64,000 nt of DNA, from the NCBI GenBank assembly GCA_027625915.1, contig JANTQA010000032.1:14462001-14526000 (forward strand), read 5' to 3'. The translations under genes and the position numbers were made by a program. The DNA is from Anaeramoeba flamelloides (Eukaryota; Metamonada; Anaeramoebidae). Shown here piece by piece: positions 1-11,561 of the stretch. How positions within the stretch are numbered: the stretch's first letter is position 1; each line of letters opens with the position of its first letter. Below the pieces are notes generated by a model, which did no database searches, was not told the origin of the DNA, and saw only the letters and a program-made list of their open reading frames with translations.

Positions 1-104
1 GGAAGAAAACTAATTGGTTGTTTAAATTATTTTGTTGTTCTTTGGATTTTCTCATTTTTTTTGTCTGTATAGTTTCAATGCAAAATACTTATTTTTGGTC
101 TTAG

Positions 105-175
105 GTGGGTTGAGTTACGCTTTATACAAACCTTCAAAGAAACTTCCTGTGAAAGTTAAATCTAAAATCACAAGT
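105..175 (+). other. possible exon at left window edge
   Basis: A short stretch after a plausible acceptor (TCTTAG) reads in one frame as GGLSYALYKPSKKLPV followed by more basic residues, and is followed by possible GT donors. Its base composition is richer than the surroundings. No family is recognised and neither neighbouring exon is visible, so this may be part of a gene that lies to the left of the window or chance. Confidence 0.18.
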
Positions 176-1309
176 GTTTTTTTTTTGTTAATAAAATATA
201 ACAGTAAGATTAGTGTTTGCTTTTTAGTCTTTTATATTTACTTTAGATGATCTTTGTTCAAAAAGTTCTTTTAGATATGACAACTCGAAAGAGAAACCAA
301 AAAATTAAAAAGACCGGAATTTAAAATTTAAAGGGGAGATAATTTCAGCTTGATTTTCCTGTTTTCCTTTCGGAAATCTGAGTTTACTTTTTGGACTCAA
401 AGTTCTTATCAAAATAGCAACACATGGTTACAAATTGTACCAAGTAAATAAATAGAGATCAGAAATTACAACCTATTTATTTGGAAGTTTCAGTTAACAA
501 AATCATCGAAAAAAGAAGAGAAAATATTTTCCGATTTATTATTTAAAGACCCTAATTACTGGTGGTTAAAATAATTTGATAAAAATGAAAATACCATTAG
601 TTGTACAATAAAATAGAACAAGATTTTCTTTCATTTTTCAAAATTTTATTAAGAATTACCTTACTTTTCAAAAGAAGAAGAAAAATAAAAAACTAAAATA
701 AAAATAACGAGAATTCTTATACTGAGAGACACCATGCCTGTTTTCAAGTATTTAGATTTAAGGGACTGTTATTCGATAAAAAAAATCATCTTAGAAATTA
801 ATTGATAAAATCCAAAAAAATTGATGGAATGATGAAATTTCCAAAACAAATTGAAATCTTTCAATGAAAAAACCAAAATTTCTCTGTAAGAGTTTTTTCT
901 GAAAAAATTTTGGCTTGCCTCAAGGTTGATTCATTTTTTTCATTGTTAAAAAGTCTAACATATTTCAGAATTCTTTCACAACAAATATTTTTGTTAAAAG
1001 AAAAGCAGAAATCTTATTATATGTGAAATATATTAAAAATATATTTAAAAATCTAACTATCAAGTTTTGGAATAACTCAGTAAAAAAAAAAAACAACTTA
1101 ATTTAAAAAAAAAAATAGACAGAATTATTTTAGACTTCAAAATGATATAATTTCTTTATTCGATTCAATTTTATATAGCATTTTTTTTCATTTTATTGAA
1201 CAAAAAAAAAACATCTACAAAGAATCTTCAAACCATAAAGTTAGAAATATACCCAATTTTTATTAAATAGTGGTAAAAATTCAACTGGAAATGATCAATA
1301 TAATATATG

Positions 1310-2000
1310 TATAACTACTATAACCGGTGTTTGAAAATATACTAAATTTCATAATAAATTTCCGAATTTTTTTTATTATTTTTTTAATTTTTTTTTATTT
1401 TATTTGTAGATCAAAAAACAAATATTTCTAGGGTATAGAACAAAATATTAAAATAATATTTTCTTTATTATAAAAGATAACTTCAATTTATAAAAATATT
1501 TATTCCTTAAAATTTTGATTTTAAATTTCCCAATGATTGTGAAATGGAGTTTATAATCATTGTTTTTTGTTTCTTCTTGTTACAATGCAACATCCAATTC
1601 ACAACCTAATATTACACCCAAGTTCGAATCAATTTTGATCATAAACCCCTAGATGTTTCAATAAAATATAATCAATGTATGCAATTTATTGAAATTTTTT
1701 CGTAATATACTCATTTTTTTTTGAAATTTTTTTATTTGTTTGATAAAAAAATTTCTTCAAAATTAACTCTATTTTTTGAGAAAAATTTTTCTATTTGATC
1801 TTTAATTGCATAGAATTTCTTTTTTTAAAATAGAACTTTAAGAAAACAATACTATATTTGATTATTGTTTATTGTTGGTTTCTTTGATTGGTTAATATGT
1901 GTAGGCTTTCTATAACAAAAAAAAAAAGGTTTTAATTTTGAAGCACTGGTTGAACTTTTCTGTATGCTCATTTTAACAACAGTTTATTATAAATACCTTT
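1310..2000. repeat. old dispersed repeat A, copy 1
   Basis: Blocks here match 22150-23330: the motif around ACTATAAYCSGTGTTT, a block with CAACATCCAATY and AAGTTCRAATCAATTTTG, and a right block with TTGTTGGTTTCTTTGATYGG. The two copies are clearly diverged and gapped, so the family is old. No coding capacity is recognised. Copy 1 has no counterpart of the miniature transposon (22333-23036) that splits copy 2. Confidence 0.6.
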
Positions 2001-2279
2001 TTTTTTTTTGATTTGATTGTTTTTGATAAATTATATACGACAAACGAAATTATTTCTGATTTTTTTATTAAATTAAATATTAAAATTATCAAACAACTAT
2101 TAATACTGTTAATTGTAAATTATAAAGATCAAATTTACATTCAGCTCACCAAAAAAAAAAAAAAAAAAAAAAAACAGGAATTAAATAAATCATCAAAGTT
2201 TCCCCAATTCTTAGAGAGAAATTAATTATTCAAGCTAATTTTAATAATTAAAAATTTCAAATTTTAATTGATTTTAAAT

Positions 2280-2620
2280 TCTTTTTTTTGAAAACTGAAT
2301 GAAAATTTTATTACATTTAAACCCCTTTTCACTCAATTTGACACAGCATAAAATGAAAAATTCACTTTTTTTTTAAGAATCAATCACAATATTATTGTTT
2401 AGAAATAAGAGCAATAGTAAACTCCATGCTTAGAGCGGAGAGTCATTAAAAGAAATACCCCGAACAAACCGTAAATTTCAAAAAAAAAAAATGTTTTAAA
2501 AAAATTTTGTTGTTTTTTCATTGGAATGTCTGATTCAAAATTTCACTATTTCTTTGTAAAATTAAAATTGTTGAAAAAAAGATTTTTTAATTGTAAATAT
2601 TAAACCTTTTTAAAGGATTT
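2280..2620. repeat. degenerate dispersed repeat, related to 38090-38370
   Basis: Shared islands with 38090-38370 include an A-rich block ending AATTCACTTTTTTTT, TTGTTTAGAAATWAGAG and CATTGGAAYRYCTG. Divergence is high and boundaries are uncertain. The rest of 176-3303 is A/T-rich and shows no gene on either strand. Confidence 0.35.
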
Positions 2621-3303
2621 ACAAATCCTAAATTTTCTAAATGTTAATTTGGAGTTTCTGATGTTTTTTTTTTTTTTAAATTTAGTTTTTAAAAAAAATC
2701 AGAAAAGAAACCAGTAAAATACAAAAAAAAATTGATAAAATTAGAAAAAATGATGAGATCTCAAAATTGTAAATTTGTTTTGAGAAATATATGGGATTAA
2801 AATCCTCAAAACAAAGTTCAATACAATAATAAATCTAGTCAACTTTTTTGAAAAATAATTTTGATCAAGAATTACAATCTCTTTTTAAAAATTATTTTAA
2901 GATAAATAACTTTTATTTTTATAATTCAGGGGATCAAAGAATTGTTGAGTACAGAGTTTTTTAAAAATAATTTTTTTTGGTAAAAATTTCTAAAATTCTT
3001 TCAGAATTTAAAATATATAATCTTTATCTTTATTATCTTAAGGTTAGCGATATTTTTTTGGAATAAGAAAAATTTTAAAGATCAGAAAAAAAAAAGTAAA
3101 AAAACAAAGAAAAATTAATTATAATAAATTCATTTCACCCATAGCAGAAAATTAATAATTAATAAATAAATAAAATAAAAAGAGTCAGAAAAATAAAAAT
3201 ATAAAGAAATTTGCCCAAGAGGTATAAAAAATAAAAATGTTCTTAGTTTGAAAATAATTGGTTATTTAATATCTTAAAAACAAATAATAATGAATAATAA
3301 ATT

Positions 3304-6300
3304 TTAATTTTGGTTATTTTGTAAAGGGTTTTTTGGATATATTTTATTCTTTTTATAATATTCTAGCAGCTGATCAGGGATTTCTTCAAGGGTTTCTTTT
3401 GCCAATGCATCTGGACCAAGCACTTTTACTTCTTCAAATGGGACAAATTGCACAATATCTCTTGATGCCTTTTTACCACGATAGGCAATTCTTACTTCGT
3501 CTCCATCAAGTTCTTCCATTTTAGTGAAATCGCCCTCGCCAATTCCAACAATTACGATCGATAAAGGTAATTCGGCAGCTTCAACTATTGCTTTTTTTGT
3601 TAATTCCATATCTGTAATTGCACCGTCTGTGAGAATTAATAAGACCAAATATTTTTGGCCAAAGGACTGAAGGTGCTTTGCCAACCTTGCTGATTCATTA
3701 ATAATCGGTGCAAATGTTGTTGGTCCCCATAAAAGAAAGTTTTTTCTTTGGAAGGTATTATTGTATGCCTCAAGAATCCCTTCTACACCTTTAACCTGTG
3801 GATTCACTTTATCACCATTTAATGGGAAACAATGAGATGGTTTATCATCAATTTTGGCACCAAATCCATAAACAGGATATTCCTGGCTATAATTATAACT
3901 AGACAATATTCCGCCACAAGTCATGATTCCATTCTGATAGTCATTAAAAGTATAAGGATCACTAATAGCAATTTAAAATATTTGGGAGAAGAAAAAAAAA
4001 GAAGAATTATCAAATAATATTAATAATAATAATAATAATATTAACAAGCCAAGTTTGATTTTTAAGAAATAATATTTAAAAATAAATATCAATAGAAGAA
4101 AGTAATAATCAAAATTTGAAAACGATTTAAATGCATTTCAAAAATCGGTATGTATACAAAAGATCTGATTAATAAAGATCCATTGTTATGAATTATAAAT
4201 GGTTTTACCATTTTATTGTACTTTTGAAGAAAGATTTTCAAGTTATATTCTTTTTGAAAAGATGGGATATTGTAATAATCCCTTATCTCTAAATGGAATA
4301 AAAATCTCTCCCAAATAAACCATTTTCCAGTTAATGGGGCCCAGTTGTAATGGGTGAATTACATATGTTTAAAGGGTTTACTTGGATATTAGAAGAAAAA
4401 ATTCATTTGGGAAATTTTCAAAATTCAAAAATTTTTTCACATTTTTTGTATTTGGCTTTTTTTTCGTTTTTTTTTTAAAAACTAATACATTTGCAATTTT
4501 TTTTAAATGCAAAATCTATAGTCACTTGGTAAAAACGTGTTATTTTAAGGTTATTGAAACTGTGGAAATTATTGTTGTGAAATCATATTGATTTCTATTG
4601 GAATTTTATTCAATCTTTGATCTTGATATTTGAATAATAAATTTGAAAAATTTTCACTTCATTTTCATTTCCTTTTTCAAATAGATACCACAAATACCAA
4701 CTTCTTCATTTGGGGACTTGATTTCTAAAAGAAAAGTATGGAAAATGAAGTGAAAATTGTTTCTTATTTATTATTCAAATACCAGTAGAAGTTCAAAACG
4801 AACATTCTTGTTTTTCTCAAAGGGGATTTCATTAAGAATTTGGATTTTTCAATTATTAAAAAAATTTATTGATTGATTAGTTTTATTTCAGATGGATACC
4901 AACAATTCTTTGATGTGTATTATTATGATTATTTCTTATTTGGTATTCAAAGGTCAATTATAAAAAATAATTGATATTTGAAAAAAATGTTTTTTTTTTG
5001 TTACCCCTTTGACAGAAACAAAGTTGAGTTTAATTTTGTTTTTATAATAATTTAATTTTTATTTTGAATTTACTTGATAAATTCATAAATAAAAAATACA
5101 CAGTAACATAAAACAATTAATGAAAACAGATTTTAAGTAAATTCTTTCAAAAATGCTTTGTGAAAAGGATAATAGCAATTCAATGCCTACAATTTACTAT
5201 AAATAATAAATAGATCTAATGAAAATAAAATTAAGCATACTGATAATGTAAAGAATTCGTTTCTTCAGGTTGTCCATTTGAGCCTGTAAAATCAATTGCA
5301 ACTATTGTGCATATTTCACATCCGCCTCTGATGTAACCAATAAAAGTGGGCTGTGGTTCAATCACAAATAGTTCAAATTGTAATACACCAGAATTTTTAT
5401 ATTTTTTTTTTTTTTTCTTCTTCGTAGGTTCAATTAATTCTAATTCTTTATATTCCATTTTATCAAGTTCATCAATTTTAAAGTAACATATACCAATCAA
5501 ATCAGACTCTGATTTTTTGTTCCAATCATAACATTCAATTTTAATTTCTCTTGATAAATCATTTCCACAGAGCACAGTGGAAGACAGTTGGAACTCTTTT
5601 CAAAATTTAATTTATTTTTAAAATAGAGAAGTCGAATAATAATAATAATGTATTGAATTAATATTAATAGAAACTAGTAATTTTTTATTTTTTGTTTGTT
5701 TTTCGTTTTTTGTTTTTTTTTTTTTGAAAAAGCTTTATAAGAAATAATTACTTTTCCATTTTGGATTCAACGTGTTCTTTATGACTTCAGTCTTATGTAC
5801 TTTAACCCATCTATCACCGTCAGTCTGTTTCCTAAAAAAATCCAAATAGCCATCTAAGAAAAATAATTTTACATAAAAAAAAGAAAACAAATTATTATTT
5901 ATTGATATATATATATATTACGATTATACCTTACATTCGCTAACAAATTACAATTTTTTGAAAAAAGTTTTCAGTTTGATAGATTGAAAATATTTTTCTT
6001 CTTTAAAATAGATTCAAAAGTTGAAAAAACATAGTGATAATAAAAAACATTATTTTTTTTTTGTTAATTTTTAAAAAATTTAGGATTAAATTCTTGAAAA
6101 GTAATTGAATTTTTTTTTTTGTTGATTATACAAACCCAAAAATAGTATTTTTAATAATTAGAAAATAAATTAATTTTTTATTTACTGATCAACTAAAAAC
6201 AGTTTGAGAATTTTTGCTTCATTTTCTATTTTGGGAAATTTTTTACCTTAGCTTTTAAATAAAGTATTTTATTGAGTTAAATTTTAAGAAACTTTTTAAA

Positions 6301-9300
6301 ATTAGTTGATCTTCAAAATTCTCTTTGACAAGTACTGTATTAAAAGTAGTGTTATAAGATTTACAAAAATGGAAATTGAACTCAAAATTTAAAAAAATTG
6401 TTTAGAATTTATCAGTAGAAAAAAAAACACTTCACTTTTTTTAAATACCTTTTTCGTAATGTTTGTGTAGAAGGAATATATATATATATATATATATGTA
6501 TATGTATGTGTGTGTGTGTGTGTGTGTGTTATAATTATTATCAAAAATTTAATTTCAAATGGTTCTACATTTTATTTTTTAAGAAATTATTTTTCAATTA
6601 AGATAAATACAAGAAAAAAACAAATCACGATAAAAATTTCTATATATATTCTTATTTTTCTTTTTTCAAAGTATAAATTTGTTTGCGAATGAAGGCGTAA
6701 TCATTTATTGTATAAATATTTTTAAAATTTTTATATTAATTCTAAAATATTTTACTATTTATTAAAAATAAGAAAAGAGAATGATAATTTACCTGATTTT
6801 CCAAATCGATCTATGGTATTATTTATTTAATTGATTTTTTTTATGTTTATTTTTTAGATAATATAAAAGGGAATATAAAAGAATACTATTTTAGAAATTG
6901 TAAATAATAAATTTTCATAATAAAAGCACCTAAATATTTTATTTAATAGATATATATTAAGGGTAAAAAAATATTTTTTTGAATAATTTATTTATTTCGA
7001 TTCAGACTTTTTTCTAAAGTTGTTGGTTGGTAAGAAATAGTTTGAAATTTAAATGGATACTTGGGTGTATTTGATAAAATAACAATCTTTTCTACAAGAG
7101 ATTATTTTAGATTTTAAAATTTTAAAAATATGAATTTCGAAAAATTAAATTAGTATCTTTTTTTTACTTTACATAATTATCTTTGCAAATTTCACAAAGT
7201 TTTTGATTGGATTATTTTTGTAGTTATTCCAAGAGGCTTCATCAGCAGTAAGGTGAAAAAAAAATTATCAAATTATTTGGAAGTTATCCTTTATTTGGAT
7301 ATTTTGAGAAGATTTATCAATACATCATTTTCAATTATTAAAAATTTAATTTTAAAGTTCACTACAAATCTTAAATTAATGATAAAAAATTCTTTTTTGA
7401 GAGACTTATAACGGTCATGTTTGTTTTTTTTTGTTTTCTACTAATTAAATTGCAATAGTTTTTTTCGTTAATTTGAAAAAAAAAAAATTCATTTATTAAT
7501 TGGAAAATGATAGTGAAATAAATTAATAAATTTAGATAAGATTAAAATAATTCATCATAAAATTATATATTCATTCTTAAAGTAATAATTTTGATAGAAT
7601 AAATAAAAATTTAATTTGTTTTGTTTTTTTTTTGCAGAAAAATAGGAATCTTTATGCATACAAACCATTTTCCAGCCAAAGGAGCCCAGTTTTCATGAGT
7701 GAATTGTATATTTTTAAAGGGTGTGAATGGATATTAATAGAAAAATTTATTATGAGAAATTTCAAAATTGAAATTATTTTTTCTCATTTTTTTTTTTTTT
7801 TAGATTTGTTTTTACACCTATTTCATTTGTAAATTTTTTTTTTATTACCAGGCACATAGTTACTTGGTAAAAAAATGTTATTATAATTTTATTGAAAGTG
7901 TTCAAATGATTGTAGAGAAAAAATATTGATTTCTATTGGGATTTTATTTGGATCTTCAATTGGAAATCAAAAGAAACCTTGTTGTTTTTCTCAAAGTACA
8001 CTAAGAATTTTAAGTTTTGAAAAATTTTTAAGAAAATATTTTAAATTTATTAGTTTTATTCAATACATATATCAACAATTCTTTGGTGTGTATTATTCTA
8101 CTTATTTTTTATTTGTTCTTGAAAGGTCAATTATATAAAAATAATTGATATTTTGAAAAAAACGCTTTTTTTTGGCCACTTTGACAGAAACAAAGTTTAT
8201 TAATGTTGTTTTCTTCTGAAATAAAGACTAAATTCCAAAATGTGTAATTCATTTTAAATTATTAGTTAAAAAAGTTTTTGGCATTTTTTTATCGATTTAG
8301 AAGAAAATATAATTTTTAAAAATTTCAATTTTCTTTTGTTTTTTTTTTTTAAGGCAATTCCAATTTTGAAATTTTGCATACAAAAAAACAAGTTCTATGA
8401 AGTGTTCAAAAAAAAAAAAAAAAAAGAATATATTCAAGGGTATGGCACATTAAGACCCAATAATTTACTAACCCAGAAAGTTAATGAAATTTCAAATTAA
8501 ACAAGATTTATTTGGCATGGCTTGAGCCTGAAATAAAATGTAAAATAATAAATTTTTCACAATAACATGGATCTTTGGAAACACATTTAAGAAATGTATT
8601 TTTTTCTAATGGAAGATGTTTTTATCTAAACATATTAAGAATGAAATTTTGGATCGGAAAAATGAAAAGGGTGATATTTTGGTTTTTTTTTTTTTTTTTT
8701 TACTGTAGGAACCAAAACATAAGTGGAAACTGGAGGTCTCTATTTTTAGACTTTTTTTGAGAAAAATTGATTTTTATACAAAACCGCTAAGGTAATATCC
8801 CATGCGAAACTGATATAAAACTTCTATTTTGTTCGGGTGTGTTGAGTGAATCTTGTAATTTAATTAGAATTAACCCTGCCTGAACATTTTTTAAATTTCA
8901 TTTTTATTATTTTTTTTAGAAATCTATTTTATCTCAGGATAGGCCATTCATCCTTAATTAGATCTGAGGAGATTAACTCAAAATATCTGGTAAAAATTAA
9001 AGTTTTATATCAGTTTCGCATGGGATATTACCTTAGCGGTTTTGTATAAAAATCAATTTTTCTCAAAAAAAGTCTAAAAATAGAGACCTCCAGTTTCCAC
9101 TTATGTTTTGGTTCCTACATCAAAAAAAAAAAATTTGGCTCTCTGAAAAGCAATATAAATCCATTGTTTCGATGGTTTTAAAAAATTGAGTCTGATCACA
9201 TAATTTTTTTTTTTGATTTTTTTGTTTTGTTTTTGAGACAAAAAAGATTATATTTGGGTTAACCTTAATCAGAAAATTCTTGAAATTTTAGTTGGTTTGA

Positions 9301-10788
9301 TGGAGAAAGAACCCAATTTGGTTCGTAACGAAGTTGTAGAATAAATAAAATTGATTTTTATAATTTTATTACTTGTTTTTCAAATAAAAAGCATATATGT
9401 GTAGTTTGAAAAAATTTTTTTTGTTGAGTTACTAAATAATTAATAATGACTAATATTATTATTTTATTGAAAATTAAAAATAGAGAAATCCTTTTAATAT
9501 TAATCTCAAAATTACAGTCTATGCGCTTTTTAACGCACACACCAATTAATTAAATAAGTCACAAAAAAAAATATTTTTTTTTAAGGCACAATTACTGAAT
9601 ATAAGGCAGACAATTTTAATTTTCGATTATTGTTTGGGTTGGTAAAAAAAAAAAAAAAAGATTGTGCTTTCCTGGACAATCTTTTTTTGAAAGTTATTGT
9701 TTTTTTTTGTGCCTTCTTTTAATTATTTTGTGCTTTATATGTGATCTTATGGTGTGTTCTAAAAAGTCCTAGGACTGTAGTTAGCAAAAAAATTCCACTC
9801 TTAAAAACAAAGTTTTTTAAAATATTTAGAATTTTGTAATTATTTTAAATAAGAGTTTGAGGTGTGCTTTAGTTATTTTAGAGAAAAAAAAATGAAGAAA
9901 CAAAGCTGAATTTTGTGTAATTCCACCATCAGCTAGAACTCTTACCTTTTTTATCTAAATTCAATCCATTTATTTTCATGTGTAAAAGATATGAAGATCC
10001 ATTGCATTCTTCAGCAACAACAGTACAAAGCCCATTTTTCCTTTGAGGTGAAAGTGGATTTTTTAAATGCGTTGAGATCGTTAAGCCCTTTGCTGCCATA
10101 AGATCACCTGTAAAAGAGATTTCGTTTTTAAGAAAAAGAATTCATTTTGGTGGCTTAAAATTTTAGGATCAAAATGAAGAAAAAAAAAATTAAATCAAAC
10201 CAAGATTAAAAAACATTTCGCCAATATAATCATGTTTACGAAGATCATTCGATTTGGAATCGACATCGTACAGCCCTATTTTGTACATTTGAATTTGCTA
10301 ATATCGAAATAGTATGATTGTTTTTATTTGTTTATGTTTTTTTTTTTTTCGAAAATTTAGGAAAAGAAATAAATTTTTTTTCCACAAAACAAAATAGGAT
10401 AAAGACTTTAATCAAAAGAAATGTTTGAAGAAGAAAATATGTTACCTCAAACTTGTATCCAACAATAAATGTTTTTGTGAATTTTGGATTTGGGTTGTCT
10501 TTGTACGATTCAGTTCTCCCAAGTTCGGTAACTCTTTTTGTTTTAGGATCCACAGAAAATAATACCGCCATTGGATCTGTTTAAATTTTAAATTGTTTAC
10601 AAAGTTAGTTTAGTGTTTCGTGAAACACAAAGAGAACTGCACACCAAAATAATTAAAAAAAAAAAAAAAAAAAAGAAGAAAGAAAGAAAAAAAAAGATCA
10701 AACCAGACTCAGACAAAGTATCTAAAGAGATTAAATTTTTACAAGACACACTTAACATAACTTTTGGGACTTTCAGATCATCATTCAT
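3304..10788 (-). CDS. copine, Ca2+-dependent phospholipid-binding protein (8 exons, 535 aa)
   Basis: Copines move to membranes in response to Ca2+ through two C2 domains and recruit partners through a von Willebrand A-like domain. Minus-strand exons, in order: 10788-10704, 10576-10446, 10297-10201, 10107-9946, 6810-6793, 5853-5752, 5595-5241, 3961-3304. All introns are GT-AG, phases agree, and the total is 1608 nt (535 aa plus stop), the usual copine length. The start gives [19 protein letters not shown], a normal short N-terminus. C2A spans about 8-130 (LDTLSESDPM and [16 protein letters not shown] loops). C2B spans about 140-280 ([40 protein letters not shown]). The A domain begins near 290 with [10 protein letters not shown]; its metal site DFTGSNG starts near residue 300, and DIVQFVPF lies near the end. 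An unusual run of seven lysines precedes YKNSG in C2B. Introns of 3.1, 1.3 and 0.9 kb hold most of the gene span, two of them with transposons. Family identity is certain; a few splice sites could shift slightly. Confidence 0.95.
4317..5024. mobile_element. MITE family 1, copy a (in copine intron 7)
   Basis: A non-coding element of about 700 bp with imperfect terminal inverted repeats. The left end reads AAACCATTTTCCAGTTAATG and the right end, reversed, AACTTTGTTTCTGTCAAAGG. Other copies lie at 7662-8198, 22333-23036, 43539-43660 (truncated) and 60501-61017. It lies in the 1.3-kb last intron of the copine gene, so it should be removed by splicing. It carries an inner 155-bp inverted-repeat unit (4627-4781). 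Confidence 0.85.
4627..4781. mobile_element. 155-bp inverted-repeat unit nested in MITE 1a
   Basis: The unit starts TATTTGAATAATAAAT and ends ATTTATTATTCAAATA, with the inner arm TTTTCACTTCATTTTC matched by GAAAATGAAGTGAAAA. The same unit of the same length is at 22649-22803 in copy c, and it is absent from copies b and e at the equivalent place. It is either a small element inserted once in the ancestor of copies a and c, or an internal piece lost from the others. Confidence 0.75.
6479..6530. repeat. compound (AT)n-(TG)n microsatellite
   Basis: An AT dinucleotide run passes into a GT/TG run in copine intron 5. It is the only sizeable TG run seen in the window. Plain TA runs also occur near 37740-37762 and 48099-48122. 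Confidence 0.9.
6793..6810 (-). other. 18-nt microexon of the copine gene
   Basis: Reverse complement ATCGATTTGGAAAATCAG, preceded by AG and followed by GTAAAT. Inserted between the exons ending at 9946 and starting at 5853 with phase 1 on both sides, it completes DKKDRFGKSDGYL, the first Ca2+-binding loop of C2B, which copines conserve as DKKDxFGKSDPY. Without it the loop is broken. It lies between introns of 3135 bp (6811-9945) and 939 bp (5854-6792). Confidence 0.88.
7662..8198. mobile_element. MITE family 1, copy b (in copine intron 4)
   Basis: Left end AAACCATTTTCCAGCCAAAG; right end, reversed, AAACTTTGTTTCTGTCAAAG. It shares internal blocks with copies a and c (TTTAAAGGG near the left end, GGTCAATTATATAAAA near the right end). 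At about 540 bp it is shorter than a and c because it lacks the 155-bp inner unit. It has no coding capacity. Confidence 0.82.
8708..9115. mobile_element. MITE with identical ~115-bp terminal inverted repeats
   Basis: 8708-8822 is, as far as can be read, the exact reverse complement of 9000-9115, starting GGAACCAAAACATAAGTGG. TA dinucleotides flank both ends (8706-8707 and 9116-9117), as expected for a Tc1/mariner-type target duplication. The 178-bp centre is non-coding. The undamaged arms suggest a recent insertion into copine intron 4. No second copy is in the window. Confidence 0.88.
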
Positions 10789-11504
10789 TTTCGTTATTTG
10801 ATCTATTTAAATTATAAGAAATAGAAATTTATAAAAATGAAAAATTTTTTATTTTGAAGAAAAAGAAAAAGTTTTCTATTTTATTGAAGAAAAGTTCAGA
10901 GAAGAATAGTAAGTGTTCTTTTAATTCAAAATGGATTTGTATTGATTAAAAAGAAAAAAATTTTTATATTTTTAAGTTTTGTTTGTTCTGTTGCAAATCA
11001 TTTTGGGAAGCGAAGCACATTAATTTGTTTTGTCAAAGAAAATATATTCGAAAAATCTCAATTAATTTTGAGAAAAAAATTCAAACAGTTTGTTTAATAA
11101 CCTGTGGCTACTTTAGAGAACTTATTTTTTTTCAGACTAACTGTTGTTTTTTCAAAAATGTGATTTTAAGTGTTGTTTTCTAACTTTTTTCGGTTGTTTT
11201 TGCTTTTTTTCTATGAAATAAGAGGAAAATTTTTCAGTAGTGCATTTATTTTTAAAAAGGAAGTGTGCCAGACAATAGTATTGTTGTTCTCAAAGTCATA
11301 ATTGAAACTTTTTATACAAAGTTTTCTAATATTTTTTTTACTAATTGAATGAAAAATTGAAAGATCTTGATCTAATCAATGAAAATTGATATTTTTTGAG
11401 ATTAAATTTACCCTCATTATGAAAATTGTTTTTAGAGAATTGGTTTGCAAATAATTTGGTCACTCATCATATTCTTGAAAAATTTTAACCAGATAAAATA
11501 TGTA

Positions 11505-11561
11505 TTAATTAACTTTTGATTCAATATGAAATATTCCTTCAATGAGGATTCTTATCTCATC
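11505..11561 (-). other. possible terminal exon of an unrecognised gene
   Basis: On the minus strand a T-rich tract ending in ACCTTCACAG is followed by 18 sense codons, DEIRILIEGIFHIESKVN, and a stop. Acceptor quality and composition resemble confirmed exons here. No upstream exon is seen, so it could be chance. Confidence 0.22.
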
